Positions 55,389-64,000 of a stretch of 64,000 bases of DNA are shown in pieces (positions within the stretch are counted from its first letter, which is position 1; the number at the start of each line of letters is the position of its first letter). The notes beneath the pieces were generated by a model. It was not told where the DNA came from, did not search any database, and saw only the letters and a program-made list of their open reading frames with translations. A program made the translations under genes and the position numbers. Location: contig JARDYH010000007.1 in assembly GCA_029215795.1 (NCBI GenBank), positions 80,177,763 through 80,241,762 of the forward strand, written 5' to 3'. This DNA is from Anniella stebbinsi (Eukaryota > Chordata > Lepidosauria > Squamata > Anniellidae).

Positions 55389-55500
55389 TAGGGATGTCCA
55401 GCTTTTGTGAAATCTATCCCGCTTATGTTTCATGGATTGTGCAATGTCATTCATTCTGGCGTCCACTCACAGATGGATTTGAATTTTCTCTCCATTAGAC
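55389..55500 (+). repeat. MITE-I copy (I5) with left hAT-like end
   Basis: TAGGGATGTCCAGCTTTTGT, TTATGTTTCATGGATTGTGC and GCGTCCACTCACAGATGGAT are the reverse complement of the other I copies. Left flank AAACAC. The AT-rich tail (TTCGCACATCACATTCAG) may extend it to about 55660. Confidence 0.6.
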
Positions 55501-55960
55501 AGAAAAAAATATGCAAATAATTCCGTACAAAAGTTCGCAACAATTTACATCATTTATGTTCGCACATCACATTCAGTGTATTGTCCCCCATTCCATTTGA
55601 CTCCCACCTCCGAGTATGTATTTTCCAGCATGGCATAAGTCCCAGCAGAAACTTCCATATTTTCCTGTGAATAAATTTGTGTTAATTTTGGGAAAGTAAA
55701 AAATAAATAAATCTGGGAGGCCATAGACTCTGTGCAGCCTGGAGATGCTTGTCCAAAGGTGATTCTGCAGGTGAGAGTCTTCGAAATCCACAGTCATTTT
55801 AGTCCATCTCAAATTTCTCCAGCATCCCACCTAACCAGTGTAGCATACTGCTTAAGCGTTGGGGACCCCAGCATGGAAGTGGGTGAGCTTACTGTTCTTT
55901 GCTAAGATGGGATCCATTTGATTTACTCTAAAACTGAGCTATTTCATTATATTTCTCCAG
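55501..55960. other. No recognisable gene; possible tail of I5
   Basis: AT-rich then unique-looking sequence with no protein motif. Confidence 0.4.
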
Positions 55961-56091
55961 GGCAGGATCTACATTACTGCTTTATTATGGTTTATAATGG
56001 TAGTGACAACTGTTCAGGCCCAGGACACATTCCATGTATTGTTTTCAAACCATTTTCAAACTGTTATATCCTGCTTGGTGTAGATCTGGCC
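55961..56091. mobile_element. MITE-F copy F2, CAG flanks
   Basis: 131 bp. Left GGCAGGATCTACATTACTGC, right GCTTGGTGTAGATCTGGCC. CAG flanks both sides (55958-55960 and 56092-56094). Interior ACTGTTCAGGCCCAGGACACA corresponds to the GGGCCCACTGACACA core of F1. Confidence 0.7.
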
Positions 56092-56248
56092 CAGGTGTCC
56101 ATGCAGATATACCAAAAAAGAAAAGAAACAGGTGAAACTGACCTGTGAGATGTACACATGTGGCAATTGGAAAGCACAATTAAACCATACTTCTTCTGAC
56201 ACGAGGAATAGGCATCACTGTGGCTTGCTGGCTTAGTCTTGTGCTGGC

Positions 56249-56725
56249 TAGGGATGTCAGACAAACCTGTCGGTGGGGTGAAGTTCGTTGAACTTTCAGC
56301 TGCTCAGCCCCCAAACTCCATCTTGCTTACCTGCAAGCTGGCCTGATATGCATTGAGTTGTGCCGGCTCATGCATTTTTCAGTGTGTGTTTAATCACCAT
56401 TTACACAAATTGTGTCTTTAACTTGAAGGAATCATGCAAATCTCACCCGCAATATGTCCAGTTTGCACAAATTTCCACTGTACTATGCTCAATTTGCACA
56501 ATTAAGCATATTATGGAAGCAATATGCACAAATTAAGCCAAATTACAGCTGGGATTGCAGGTGCAATTTGCATGAAAGGTGATTGGAGGAGGAGGAGGAG
56601 GAGGAGGAAGAGGTTCCTAGATTTTGGAGAAATGCCTGTGGCTCAAAAATGCAAGGTGAGCCAGGGGCTTCAGGGAAATCCGGCAAGCCCCCAAATGGCA
56701 GGATTTCCCACTACAGCCATCCCTA
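56249..56725. mobile_element. MITE-H copy H1, 8-bp duplication
   Basis: Left TAGGGATGTCAGACAAACCT, right CTACAGCCATCCCTA. Flanks GTGCTGGC (56241-56248) and GTGATGGC (56726-56733) match at 7 of 8. Interior phrases AGCTGCTCAGCCCCCAAACT and TTTGCACAAATTTCC, plus a (GGA)n run at 56587-56612. No coding capacity. Confidence 0.82.
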
Positions 56726-56733
56726 GTGATGGC

Positions 56734-57401
56734 AAAGACAGAAAGGCTTGACGGAGTGTTTTGACTTGAGCCCCTGGTGCGCTGAAGTTCTGTCTTGCAG
56801 CGTGGTAGCTGGACAGGTGTTTTTTGGTTCCCTGCCCAACACTATGGCCAGGAACATATTTTAAGTTTATATCAAAGGTGTCATTCCTGTAGTTTCTGCA
56901 GGGTGTCCTGTGTCCCCCGCTGCGGCTGCTCCTTCTCACTGTGCTCTAATCAGGACACATTTTCATTCCAATGGTCACACCATGTTGCACGCATTTAAGT
57001 CTGCTGGGTGAGTCAGCAGCAGCAGGGATTAGCCTACAAATCCGAAGGTTTGATTTAGCCATCGGGTCAATGCCTTCGCACCGCCGAGCTCCATGGAGAG
57101 TTTTCAAATCTTGGAGTGAAAAGAAAACTCAGCAGGACTAGTTGGATGATTCTGTTGCCCGCCCTCCGGCTCGCTACAGTGCATGTAACAAAACCTGACC
57201 TGCTGGGCTCCTGCTGAGCGTGCCTCTTGCATTACCACTCACAAGGACAGTGCTAGACAAACTTGGGGAGCATTGGCAATATTGTTGGCTTTGCTTCCAG
57301 GTTCACTTTCAAAGCCTGAGGGGCAAATAGCAGTACTGGGAAGAGACTTGCTGGTCCTCAAGGGACTAGAGACGGTGGGAAACGTCTTGATGCATAAGTG
57401 C
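56734..57401. other. No recognisable gene or repeat
   Basis: Unique-looking sequence with moderately high GC near 57000-57200. Confidence 0.5.
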
Positions 57402-57731
57402 TAGGCTGACCATATGAAAAGGAGGACAGGGCTCATGTATAGGCTGACCATATGAAAAGGAGGACAGGGCTCATGTAACTTTAACAGTTGTAGAGAAAAG
57501 GGAATTTCAGCCAGAGTCATTTGTACGCAATTAGTTCCTGGTGAAAGTCCCTCTTCATCACAATAATTAAAGTTGCAGGCACTATGCTAGAGGGACCAGA
57601 TACAAAAGAAGGCAGGGCCCCTGCAACTTTAACTGTTGTGATTGAATTGTGATTGAATTGCTGAAATTCTCTTTTCTTTACAACTGTTAAAGTTGCAGGA
57701 GCCCTGACCTGGATTTTATCTGGTCACCCTA
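57402..57731 (-). mobile_element. MITE-A copy A9 with duplicated left end and mixed arms
   Basis: The left terminus occurs twice in tandem (57402 and 57440, 38 bp apart: TAGGCTGACCATATGAAAAG...CTCATGTA). The left arm is the AAAAGGAGG subtype, while the right arm ends GACCTGGATTTTATCTGGTC, the AAAATCCAGGTC subtype. A short internal deletion/duplication lies near 57640-57665 (GTGATTGAATT twice). No target duplication found. Confidence 0.9.
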
Positions 57732-58443
57732 GTCTAGACTAATTGCCCTCTGCCAGGCACTGAAAATGGTGTCCATTGTGCTATGGAGCATGAAAATGGT
57801 CAAATTTAGCTTGTTTGCATGATAAATCTGACCCTTTGGGCACTCAGTAGCAGCTATGGAATGCTAAATCTAAATATGTCCACTTTGGCTTTCCATAGCA
57901 GTACAGATGCCATTTACATGTGAATTCAGTAATGTGGCAGGGACCATTGTGTGTGTGGGGGGGGGAGGTAGTTGGTGCAGCCTCCTGCTTGTGGGGTGTG
58001 GATGTTCCCCACACCTTCTGTAGATACATGGTCCTAACTTCCATGTCTTTCTTTAATCCTCCTATCAAGCCATTTAAGCCAGTCACCATTATCCTACCTT
58101 GGGGTGGTGAATTTCATAAAATCATTATACTTCCTTGGAAGGAGGGCTTTCTTTTGTCTGTCCTGAATCCGTATTTCATTAATTTGAGCTTTTAAAATGC
58201 ATTGATGGAGAAGGTCGAGGGGGGGGGGGGGTTGCAAGATGCATTTCATCCATTTTGCCGTTTATTTATTTTAATCGATTATTTTTTGGTGTGTTTTTCT
58301 ACAGTGCCACATGCCAAAATGTCTGAGGGATTGTGTAGAATAATTTCTGAAATGCATGCAAACCTATGCACAGTTACTTGAGAGTTAGAACCCACTTACT
58401 ATGCATAGGATTAGGCTGTATACAAATGAATAAAGAACACATT
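57732..58443. other. Mostly unclassified; G13 run and P-like repeat
   Basis: G13 at 58219-58231. 58353-58415 (AACCTATGCACAGTTACTTG, ACTATGCATAGGATTAGGCT) is a decayed P repeat. No gene. Confidence 0.45.
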
Positions 58444-58989
58444 GGCCATGTCTAGACCAGCCATGTATCCTGGGGTCAGCTTGAGGTCATCCCTATGCAT
58501 CCAAATGACACACAGGGGATGCAGGGGTTAACTGGGGATGTCCACTCACTTTCCCCGGGATAAAACTGACTACTTTTATCCCATTTTTTCCCAGGACAAC
58601 CCCAAGGGCCATGAGCAGTGTGGGCAGTGCTCCCGGGTCCTCCCTCCTCTCAGTGAGTAGCGGGGCTCTTTAAACGGGCATGGAGCGGCACACGGTGACT
58701 CCGTGCCCATCGGGGGTGGGGGGAGCAATTTCACTATCCCCAGGATGCCTGCTGGCACTTTTGTTTTAAGGTTGTTGTTTTTTTCTTACTTTTTCAGAGG
58801 ATTGGGGCCACACAATTGAGCGACCAGCTCCTCCTTCCCCCCCAAAAAACCAATGCTGCACCGGACATTCCTCTTTCCTACTGGGACGTTGCACTGGCAT
58901 CTGGACACTGGGGAGGATCCCGGAAGCCGGAAAACCCAAGATCCTCCCCGCCACCCAGTCACGGAAGGCTCATAGATGTAGATGTGCCC
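58444..58989. mobile_element. GC-rich TIR element E4, ATT flanks
   Basis: Left GGCCATGTCTAGACCAGCCA, right CATAGATGTAGATGTGCCC. ATT flanks both sides (58441-58443 and 58990-58992). Interior has CCCCGGGATAAAACTG, CGGAGCCACA-like strings, and reads as E2/E3 in reverse. No transposase recognised. Confidence 0.65.
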
Positions 58990-59011
58990 ATTGACAGACT
59001 GCTTAATTTGA

Positions 59012-59085
59012 GCTGCAATCCTATACCTTTTTCTTTGGCAGTAATCCCCATTCATAGTAGGACTCATTTCTGACTAAACATGTTG
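59012..59085. repeat. Repeat P copy, right end decayed
   Basis: GCTGCAATCCTATACCTTTT and GACTCATTTCTGACTAAACA correspond to the better copy at 62791, a short palindromic repeat (GCAATCCTAT...ATAGGATTGC). Confidence 0.55.
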
Positions 59086-59598
59086 CTCTGTATTCCCTGA
59101 TTTGTGCAGGAGAAGCAGCAGGATCAAAACAGCCCACTGAATGGGCCATATGCACATTGTTTATTTCCTCTTTCAAAAGAGGAAGTAATGAGGGACAAAC
59201 GCACAAGCGGAGAAGCAGCGGTAAGCAAACACCATTTTTTTCCCCATGTGATGATGCTCTTAAACATCTCCACTTAATGTGGAACGTATAGAACATAGGC
59301 TTCTAGATGCTTTTACAGCTGTAAGCTCTGTTCAAACCTCCAGATGTCTGTGTGGAGGTCAGGACAGTGGTGATCCTCATCACCATCACCACACCTGGTC
59401 CTAAAGGTCCTCAAATGTTTGTTCAGCCTTGTCAATAACCCACAAAATGCTACTCTCACGCACACACACACACACGCTACTAGGCTGCTAAGAGGCTAGT
59501 AACCTGTGTTTCTATGCTGGTTTTACCCCTTCCTATTTAGTCAAAATGACTTCCACAAAGCGACAGGTGAAGGTGGGACAGATCAATCCATTCCCTTT
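59086..59598. other. No recognisable gene or repeat
   Basis: Unique-looking; short (CA)n near 59460. Confidence 0.5.
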
Positions 59599-60008
59599 AT
59601 GGTTTGAGGGAAGGGGTGGAGCTCAGCACATTTTCGCCAGCTCAGCCCCCTGGACTCCAGCTTGATCATCCGCAAGCTAGCCCGTTTCAGCACATAACAA
59701 GTTGAGCCAACTCATAGCTTTTTTGGGGGGGGGGGGGGAGGGATCTGCAAATCACAATTTGTGCAAACTTGTAGCCGTAATGAACATAATTTGTGCAAAA
59801 TCACAGCTGTAAATGGTCTAATTTGTGCAAATCAGACCATTTGCACTATTTACGGCTGCGATTTTGCAACACCCCCCCCCCCAAATAAAGTTCCCAGGTT
59901 TTGGGAACTATCATGTGGCTCAGCTCACAACTGCAAGCTGAGCGGGGCCCATTGTGAGGATTCATGGCGCCCCAAAAGGGCCAGATTTCCCCACGATGGA
60001 CAACCCTA
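59599..60008. repeat. MITE-H copy H2, left end decayed
   Basis: CCAGCTCAGCCCCCTGGACT, AGCTTGATCATCCGCAAGCT, AATTTGTGCAAATC and GATGGACAACCCTA follow the order of H1. G14 (59725-59738) and C11 (59872-59882) tracts interrupt it. Confidence 0.6.
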
Positions 60009-61405
60009 ATACCCTCCCCACTAGATTGCTGTGTTTATGTTCAGGTCATGGAAGAAGAGATTTCTCTTCCTTCATGGTTACCACAGAAACACCAAGCAGC
60101 CCGGCAGAGGAGAGATGGAGCAGTCCACCAGATCAGTCAGTCACTTGCATGGTATTCCTGGTCATCTATGGTAAGTTGTTTAATACACTACTGTGTGAAG
60201 TGAATGGAATCTTCTGAAACTCCTGGGCTTGTATCTCTCTGGTTATGAATATTGTTGTTGTTGTTTAATTTCTAAGAATAAATGTGTCCTCTAACCTCAC
60301 CCCCACCTCAGGCTCTGCATGCTTTTCTTGATCTGTGTAGGAGGGTTCCCTCTAAATGTTTTGGAAATTTTCCCAGACAATTCTAATATAAAGACAGCAT
60401 ATGTTCAACTAATAAATAATTGTGTGGTATTCAGGGAGAGAAAAGAGGGCATCCAGATCATGTAAAAACGACTATTCATCAGCAAAGCAATGCACTCACT
60501 AAGAGGAAAATATATAAATAAATAAATAAATGGATGATGCTCCCCCCCCAAAACCCTCCTTTTATCATTTCCAGCTAGCCGACAGGTGAAAGGGGGAAAA
60601 AAACAGTCAATAGACACAGTGACATTTCTCAAAGCCAGCAGAAATGGTGTTCAGGCCTACAGGGAAGGCACCAGGAGGGAAAATGTATTGCAGTCACCCT
60701 GTGAGATCATTTTTAAATCTGTACCTCCTCATTGTACCAAGTTCTAAAAAGGGATAGGGGGTTGTTTTGTTTTTCCTCTCCTGTTCATATGTTTCCCCTT
60801 GTGCCATCTAAATCAGAAGGACACAGATTTGACATTTTAATTTACCCAATTGCATGAAGTGCCAAGCAGCTCTGCCTCTTCAGATATATAGGCAGAAATG
60901 TTAATAGATCTCTGTATGTTTTCGTGTGGGAGCCATCTTGAATGGCATAAAACGGCTCATACCGCTCCATGGGCATCCCCTCACCTGTGAAAAGGCAATG
61001 TATTGCTGTTTGGAAAATAAATAAACAAAAGCAAATGGAGGCATGAGTGACCCCAAGGCAGTCCAAAACAGGGGATGTTCGGAGATAATTTGGGATGCTG
61101 TCACAAGGGAAAGAAGAAATAACTTCGGGATGCCTCAGGAATTTGATCTTCATGAATTTCAATAGGAACTGACCTGAGACACGCCTCCTAGACTAATGGG
61201 TAGATTGGAGCTTAGTTGTTATCCTCTGGCTTTCACACTTCCTGAATATTCTGACAATTCTTGGCTCAAAAAAATAAAGACATATCAAAGTGCATTTGAA
61301 TATGTGCATTTTGAGAAAAATATATATGTTCCAACACTATTCTGCTTGAAAAGAATGAAAACAAAACAAACAATCGAACAGGAAGGACGGAAGCAATAAT
61401 TAAAG
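60009..61405. other. No recognisable gene; AAAT microsatellite near 60507-60530
   Basis: About 1.4 kb of unique-looking sequence. No protein motif. Confidence 0.5.
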
Positions 61406-61417
61406 CCCCCCCCCCCC

Positions 61418-61700
61418 TTTGTGGGAACAGAAACTGACTATAAATGATAATTTTCTCTTAGGGGAGAATTCTTCACTCACCTCCCATGGGAATCAGTAAA
61501 ATGAGCAGGTCCTGTAAAATGAAAATAAAAACAGTGGAAGGAAAGGAAAATACAGTTGAAGTATCCCTACTCTGTGTGGGAACAGAAACTGACTATAAGT
61601 GGCAATTGAGAGGCTTTTCATGGAGCAACTCTCATCACTAACCCCCACGCTGGGATCCACAGGAAGCTCTAAATGGGCAGAACCAACAAACAAGTCACCA
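61418..61700 (+). repeat. Diverged tandem duplication, unit about 154 bp
   Basis: TGTGGGAACAGAAACTGACT begins both units (about 61420 and 61576). Later strings CATGGGAATCAGTAAAATGA and GCTGGGATCCACAGG align in the same order with many changes. Confidence 0.5.
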
Positions 61701-61728
61701 TTCAATGAGATTGGGGAGAGCCTTTGCC

Positions 61729-61850
61729 AGCCTTCCCCAACCTACTATGTTCCTCCAGATGTTTAGGACTACAATTTCCAGCATTCCTGACCGATGGTCA
61801 TGCTGGCTATGGCTAATGGGGTTTGAAGTCCAAAACATCCAGATGGCACT
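61729..61850. repeat. hAT-like palindromic repeat (N)
   Basis: CCTCCAGATGTTTAGGACTA and TCCAAAACATCCAGATGGCA face each other around CATGCTGGCTATGG. This resembles a common squamate short repeat; the left end CAGCCTTCCCCAACC is clear, the right end is not. Confidence 0.55.
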
Positions 61851-61905
61851 AGCTTCAGGAAGGCTTATTGAATACCTTTATAAGATCACTGAATACCTAC
61901 ACAAT

Positions 61906-62084
61906 CCCTTGCCATTGTACACACACCTTTCTTACTTGCCAAGTCGAAGATCCTGGCTTTCTCCCCATTCCACAGCAAAAAAACACTTTAGACCTATGGT
62001 ACTGGCAAGCGAGGCTACCTTCACATTCGAAACTGTGTACTGGAGTAGTTCCATGCTAGATCAGCAAACATCTGGTTTATATTT
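61906..62084 (+). repeat. Unclassified direct repeat U, copy 1
   Basis: CTTTCTTACTTGCCAAGTCG, TGGCTTTCTCCCCATTCCAC, TGGAGTAGTTCCATGCTAGA and CATCTGGTTTATATT. Aligns over about 180 bp with 62595-62775. No family recognised. Confidence 0.75.
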
Positions 62085-62594
62085 TTTTTCAAATGAGGCT
62101 CCCATGTGATTTCTCAGTGGAAAGAATCCTGCAGTAGCAGTCCCAGCTTCAGCTAACCTCCAAGGTTCCTGGGGTGAGCAACCTGCCAGATAACGAAACT
62201 CGTCTTTGATGATGGTTGGGGATTAAATCAGAAGCCGCGTGAGAGCGGCTGCAGCAACCTATTTAATTCTGGCCTCTCAAATTGCATCCCACTTCCCCCC
62301 GTGAAGAGTTCTTACTGCCGCAGCTGTAAATTACAGTGAACCTTTTATGATAAGTTGAGACGCAGAGACTTTTAACCTTGAAAACACCTTTTGTTTCACT
62401 GTATGTCCTCTAAAGCTTCTCAGAAATGAAAGAGAGAGATTTAAAAAATAAAATAAAAAAGGCTTCCTAATTCAGACATCTCCCTAGGCAACAGCACAAG
62501 AAGTGTAGCGGGAGATGACCTGGTCTAAAGGGTCTCCAATCCTTAGTAAGAGGACCATCAAAATAATTTTACCTTTGTCTTTGATCCATTGCTA
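62085..62594. other. Repeat-poor spacer between U copies; possible conserved non-coding block
   Basis: 62190-62420 has no recognised repeat and is compositionally balanced. Function is not shown. Confidence 0.3.
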
Positions 62595-62775
62595 CCCTTG
62601 TCATTGCACATACACTTTTCTTACTTGCCAAGTCGATGATCTTGGCTTTCTCCCCATTCCACAACAAAAAAACCCTACTTTATACCTATGGTGCTGGCAA
62701 GTGAGGTTACCTTCACATTAAAAACTGTGTCCTGGAGTAGTTCCATGCTAGATCAGTGAACATCTGGTTTATATT
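62595..62775 (+). repeat. Unclassified direct repeat U, copy 2
   Basis: Second copy, 689 bp downstream of copy 1 in the same orientation, with the same start (CCCTTG) and end (CATCTGGTTTATATT). Repeat P follows 15 bp later. Confidence 0.75.
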
Positions 62776-62790
62776 ATATTACATCTCATA

Positions 62791-62873
62791 GCACAATCCT
62801 ATACTGGCCTATTCAGAAGTAAATGTTATTGAGCTCCATGGGTGCTACTCCCAGAATGTGTGCATAGGATTGC
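62791..62873. repeat. Repeat P, short palindromic element
   Basis: GCACAATCCTATACTGGCCT and GTGTGCATAGGATTGC are inverted ends. The middle TCAGAAGTAAATGTTATTGA then CTACTCCCAGAA is the widespread squamate AGTAAG-type repeat. Confidence 0.7.
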
Positions 62874-62961
62874 TAGCCTCAGATTCTAAGACATATCATC
62901 ATTATATAGTGATAGGGAATCTGTCTTATACCAGTTTGGATCATTGGTCCATCTAACGGTT

Positions 62962-63104
62962 TAGGGTGACCAGATAAAATCCAGGTTAGGAGTCATGTAA
63001 CTTTAACAGTTGTAGAGAAAAGGGAATTTCAGCCAGTGTCATTTGTATGCAATTAGTTCCTGGTGAAATTCCCTCTTCATCACAACAGTTATCTGGTCAC
63101 CCTA
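62962..63104. mobile_element. MITE-A short copy A10 (single unit)
   Basis: 143 bp from TAGGGTGACCAGATAAAATC to TATCTGGTCACCCTA. It equals one palindromic half of a full MITE-A, with 28 bases missing from its right arm (CACAACAGTT joins directly to ATCTGG). Flanks share TAACG. It could be a surviving monomer or an internal deletion. Confidence 0.88.
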
Positions 63105-63123
63105 ATAACGCAGCATTGTCTAT

Positions 63124-63216
63124 GCCAGCCAATAGTCTTCCCAAGCATTTCCAGGGATTAAACCTGGGACCTTTTGCATGCAAAGCATATGGTCTACCAC
63201 TGAGCTACAGCCTTCC
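63124..63216 (-). repeat. tRNA-like SINE head
   Basis: On the minus strand: GGCTGTAGCTCAGTGGTAGA (A box), GCTTTGCATGCAAAAGGTCC and GGTTTAATCCC (B box region, 63153-63164). It is tRNA-related and lacks a clean cloverleaf, so I call it a SINE rather than a tRNA gene. Confidence 0.7.
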
Positions 63217-63430
63217 CAGCGACCTAACTGGGCCAGAATCATAGGTGAGGTGCATCAGCTTTGCCTCATTGGCTCTGTTGTTTTGGAATGCACATAGGAT
63301 AACATGAAGTGTGAGTTGTTGACATGCAGAAACCAGTAGCGGGTGCTCTTGATGTGTTTGCAATCAAAATCCTTGCATTATTTCCATGGACTTCTGGATT
63401 GTGTACATGATTGCCTTGGTGTAATATACT
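63217..63430. other. No recognisable gene or repeat
   Basis: Unique-looking spacer before A11. Confidence 0.5.
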
Positions 63431-63750
63431 TAGGGCGACCAGATAAAATCCAGGTCAGGGCTCATGTAACTTTAACAGTTGTAGAGACAAGAGAATTTCA
63501 GCCAGTGTCATTTGTATGCAATTAGTTCCTGGTGAAATTCCCTCTTCATTACAACAGTTAAAGGTGCAGGCACTATACTAGAGTGACCATATACAAAAGA
63601 AGGCAAACCCCCTGCAACTTTAAATGGTGTGATGAAGAGGGAATTTCACCAGGAACTAATTGCATACAAATGACACTGGCTGAAATTCCCTTTTCTCTAC
63701 AACTGTTAAAGTTACATGAGCCCTGACCTGGATTTTATCTGGTCACCCTA
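63431..63750 (-). mobile_element. MITE-A copy A11, full length, 8-bp duplication
   Basis: 320 bp from TAGGGCGACCAGATAAAATC to GATTTTATCTGGTCACCCTA. Flanks AATATACT (63423-63430) and AATATATT (63751-63758) match at 7 of 8. Centre ACTATACTAGAGTGACCATA (minus). Both arms of the AAAATCCAGGTC subtype. Confidence 0.94.
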
Positions 63751-63777
63751 AATATATTGGACCTTGCTCAAAGACAT

Positions 63778-64000
63778 GGGCCTAATCCAAGCACAATATA
63801 GCACTATGAAAGCGGTATCAAAGCAGTATTTAAGAGGCAGGAGCCGCACTATTGCTTTATAGCGGTCTTGAAGTGCACTGACTACTGTTGGGGCCCATTG
63901 ACACATACCATATACCGCTTTCATACCACTATATCCTGTTTGGTGTGGCTCCTGCCTTTTATATACTGCTTTCATACCACTTTCATAGTGCTATATCCTG
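63778..64000. mobile_element. MITE-F copy F3, cut by window end
   Basis: GGGCCTAATCCAAGCACAAT, GCACTATGAAAGCGGTAT, GGCCCATTGACACATACCAT and CATAGTGCTATATCCTG align with F1. The right terminus lies just outside the window. Confidence 0.7.

Noticed and set aside
63124..63216. tRNA gene on the minus strand
   Set aside because: A- and B-box-like strings are present but pairing for a full cloverleaf is poor and similar fragments occur elsewhere; a SINE head fits better.
81..63750. Regularly repeated palindromes as a CRISPR array
   Set aside because: Copies are kilobases apart, have target duplications and no spacer structure; the genome is eukaryotic.

Overview
The window reads as non-coding DNA from a vertebrate, most probably a squamate reptile (lizard or snake). 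I infer this from the repeat mix: CR1-type 3' ends, L2-type LINE tails, one L1, a Tc1-like transposon with IR/DR ends, CORE/MIR-like and tRNA-like SINEs, many microsatellites and a very large load of short DNA transposons. I find no convincing host exon, no rRNA gene and no functional tRNA gene. Most open frames are chance reads through repeats. The only recognisable proteins are an L1 ORF2 remnant (4210-6282) and a Tc1-like transposase (23831-24799). Family letters below are my own labels.

MITE-A is about 320 bp, begins TAGGGTGACC and is present eleven times (A1-A11). Each element is two palindromic units set head to head. MITE-O (O1, O2) has a different interior but shares A's terminal sequence. 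MITE-B (661 bp, palindromic), MITE-C (about 585 bp, rich in GATCGG/CCGATC), MITE-H, MITE-I, MITE-Q and the element at 6576-6809 carry TAGGGATGT-type left ends or ACATCCCTA-type right ends. Those with two clear ends have 8-bp target duplications, the hAT signature. GC-rich elements D, E and F have GG-type ends and mostly 3-bp direct flanks, which fits PIF/Harbinger better.

Layout. 1-3.4 kb: A1, O1, A2, an L2 end and a tandem repeat. 3.46-6.42 kb: palindrome B1, then a 5'-truncated L1 with a perfect 16-bp duplication. 6.5-12.1 kb: small MITEs, A3 and E2. 12.17-13.78 kb: the 1.6-kb D element with a GC-rich interior. 14-23 kb: CR1, CORE-SINE, a large palindrome at 20.2-20.8 kb and microsatellites. 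23.5-25.1 kb: the Tc1-like element. 25-34 kb: CR1-like ends, SINEs and C1. 34.1-38 kb is densely layered: A4, A5 at the edge of a putative solo LTR, an L2-like insertion inside that LTR, and B2 with C2 nested in it. 38-47 kb is mostly unique with F1, a third CR1, R2 and two hairpins. 47.5-49.4 kb: A6, O2 and A7. 51-59 kb: E3, L2, a CR1-like end split by A8, F2, H1, A9 and E4. 59-64 kb: H2, an unclassified 180-bp direct repeat, the short copy A10, a tRNA-like SINE, A11 and F3, which runs off the end.

The genes do not work together as a pathway. What the window records is layered transposon history. Non-autonomous elements with shared termini point to a few hAT-type transposases encoded elsewhere. 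A few repeat-poor stretches (about 2.5-3.1, 27.0-27.3, 33.9-34.0, 50.4-50.8 and 62.2-62.4 kb) could be conserved non-coding sequence; that is only an inference from composition.
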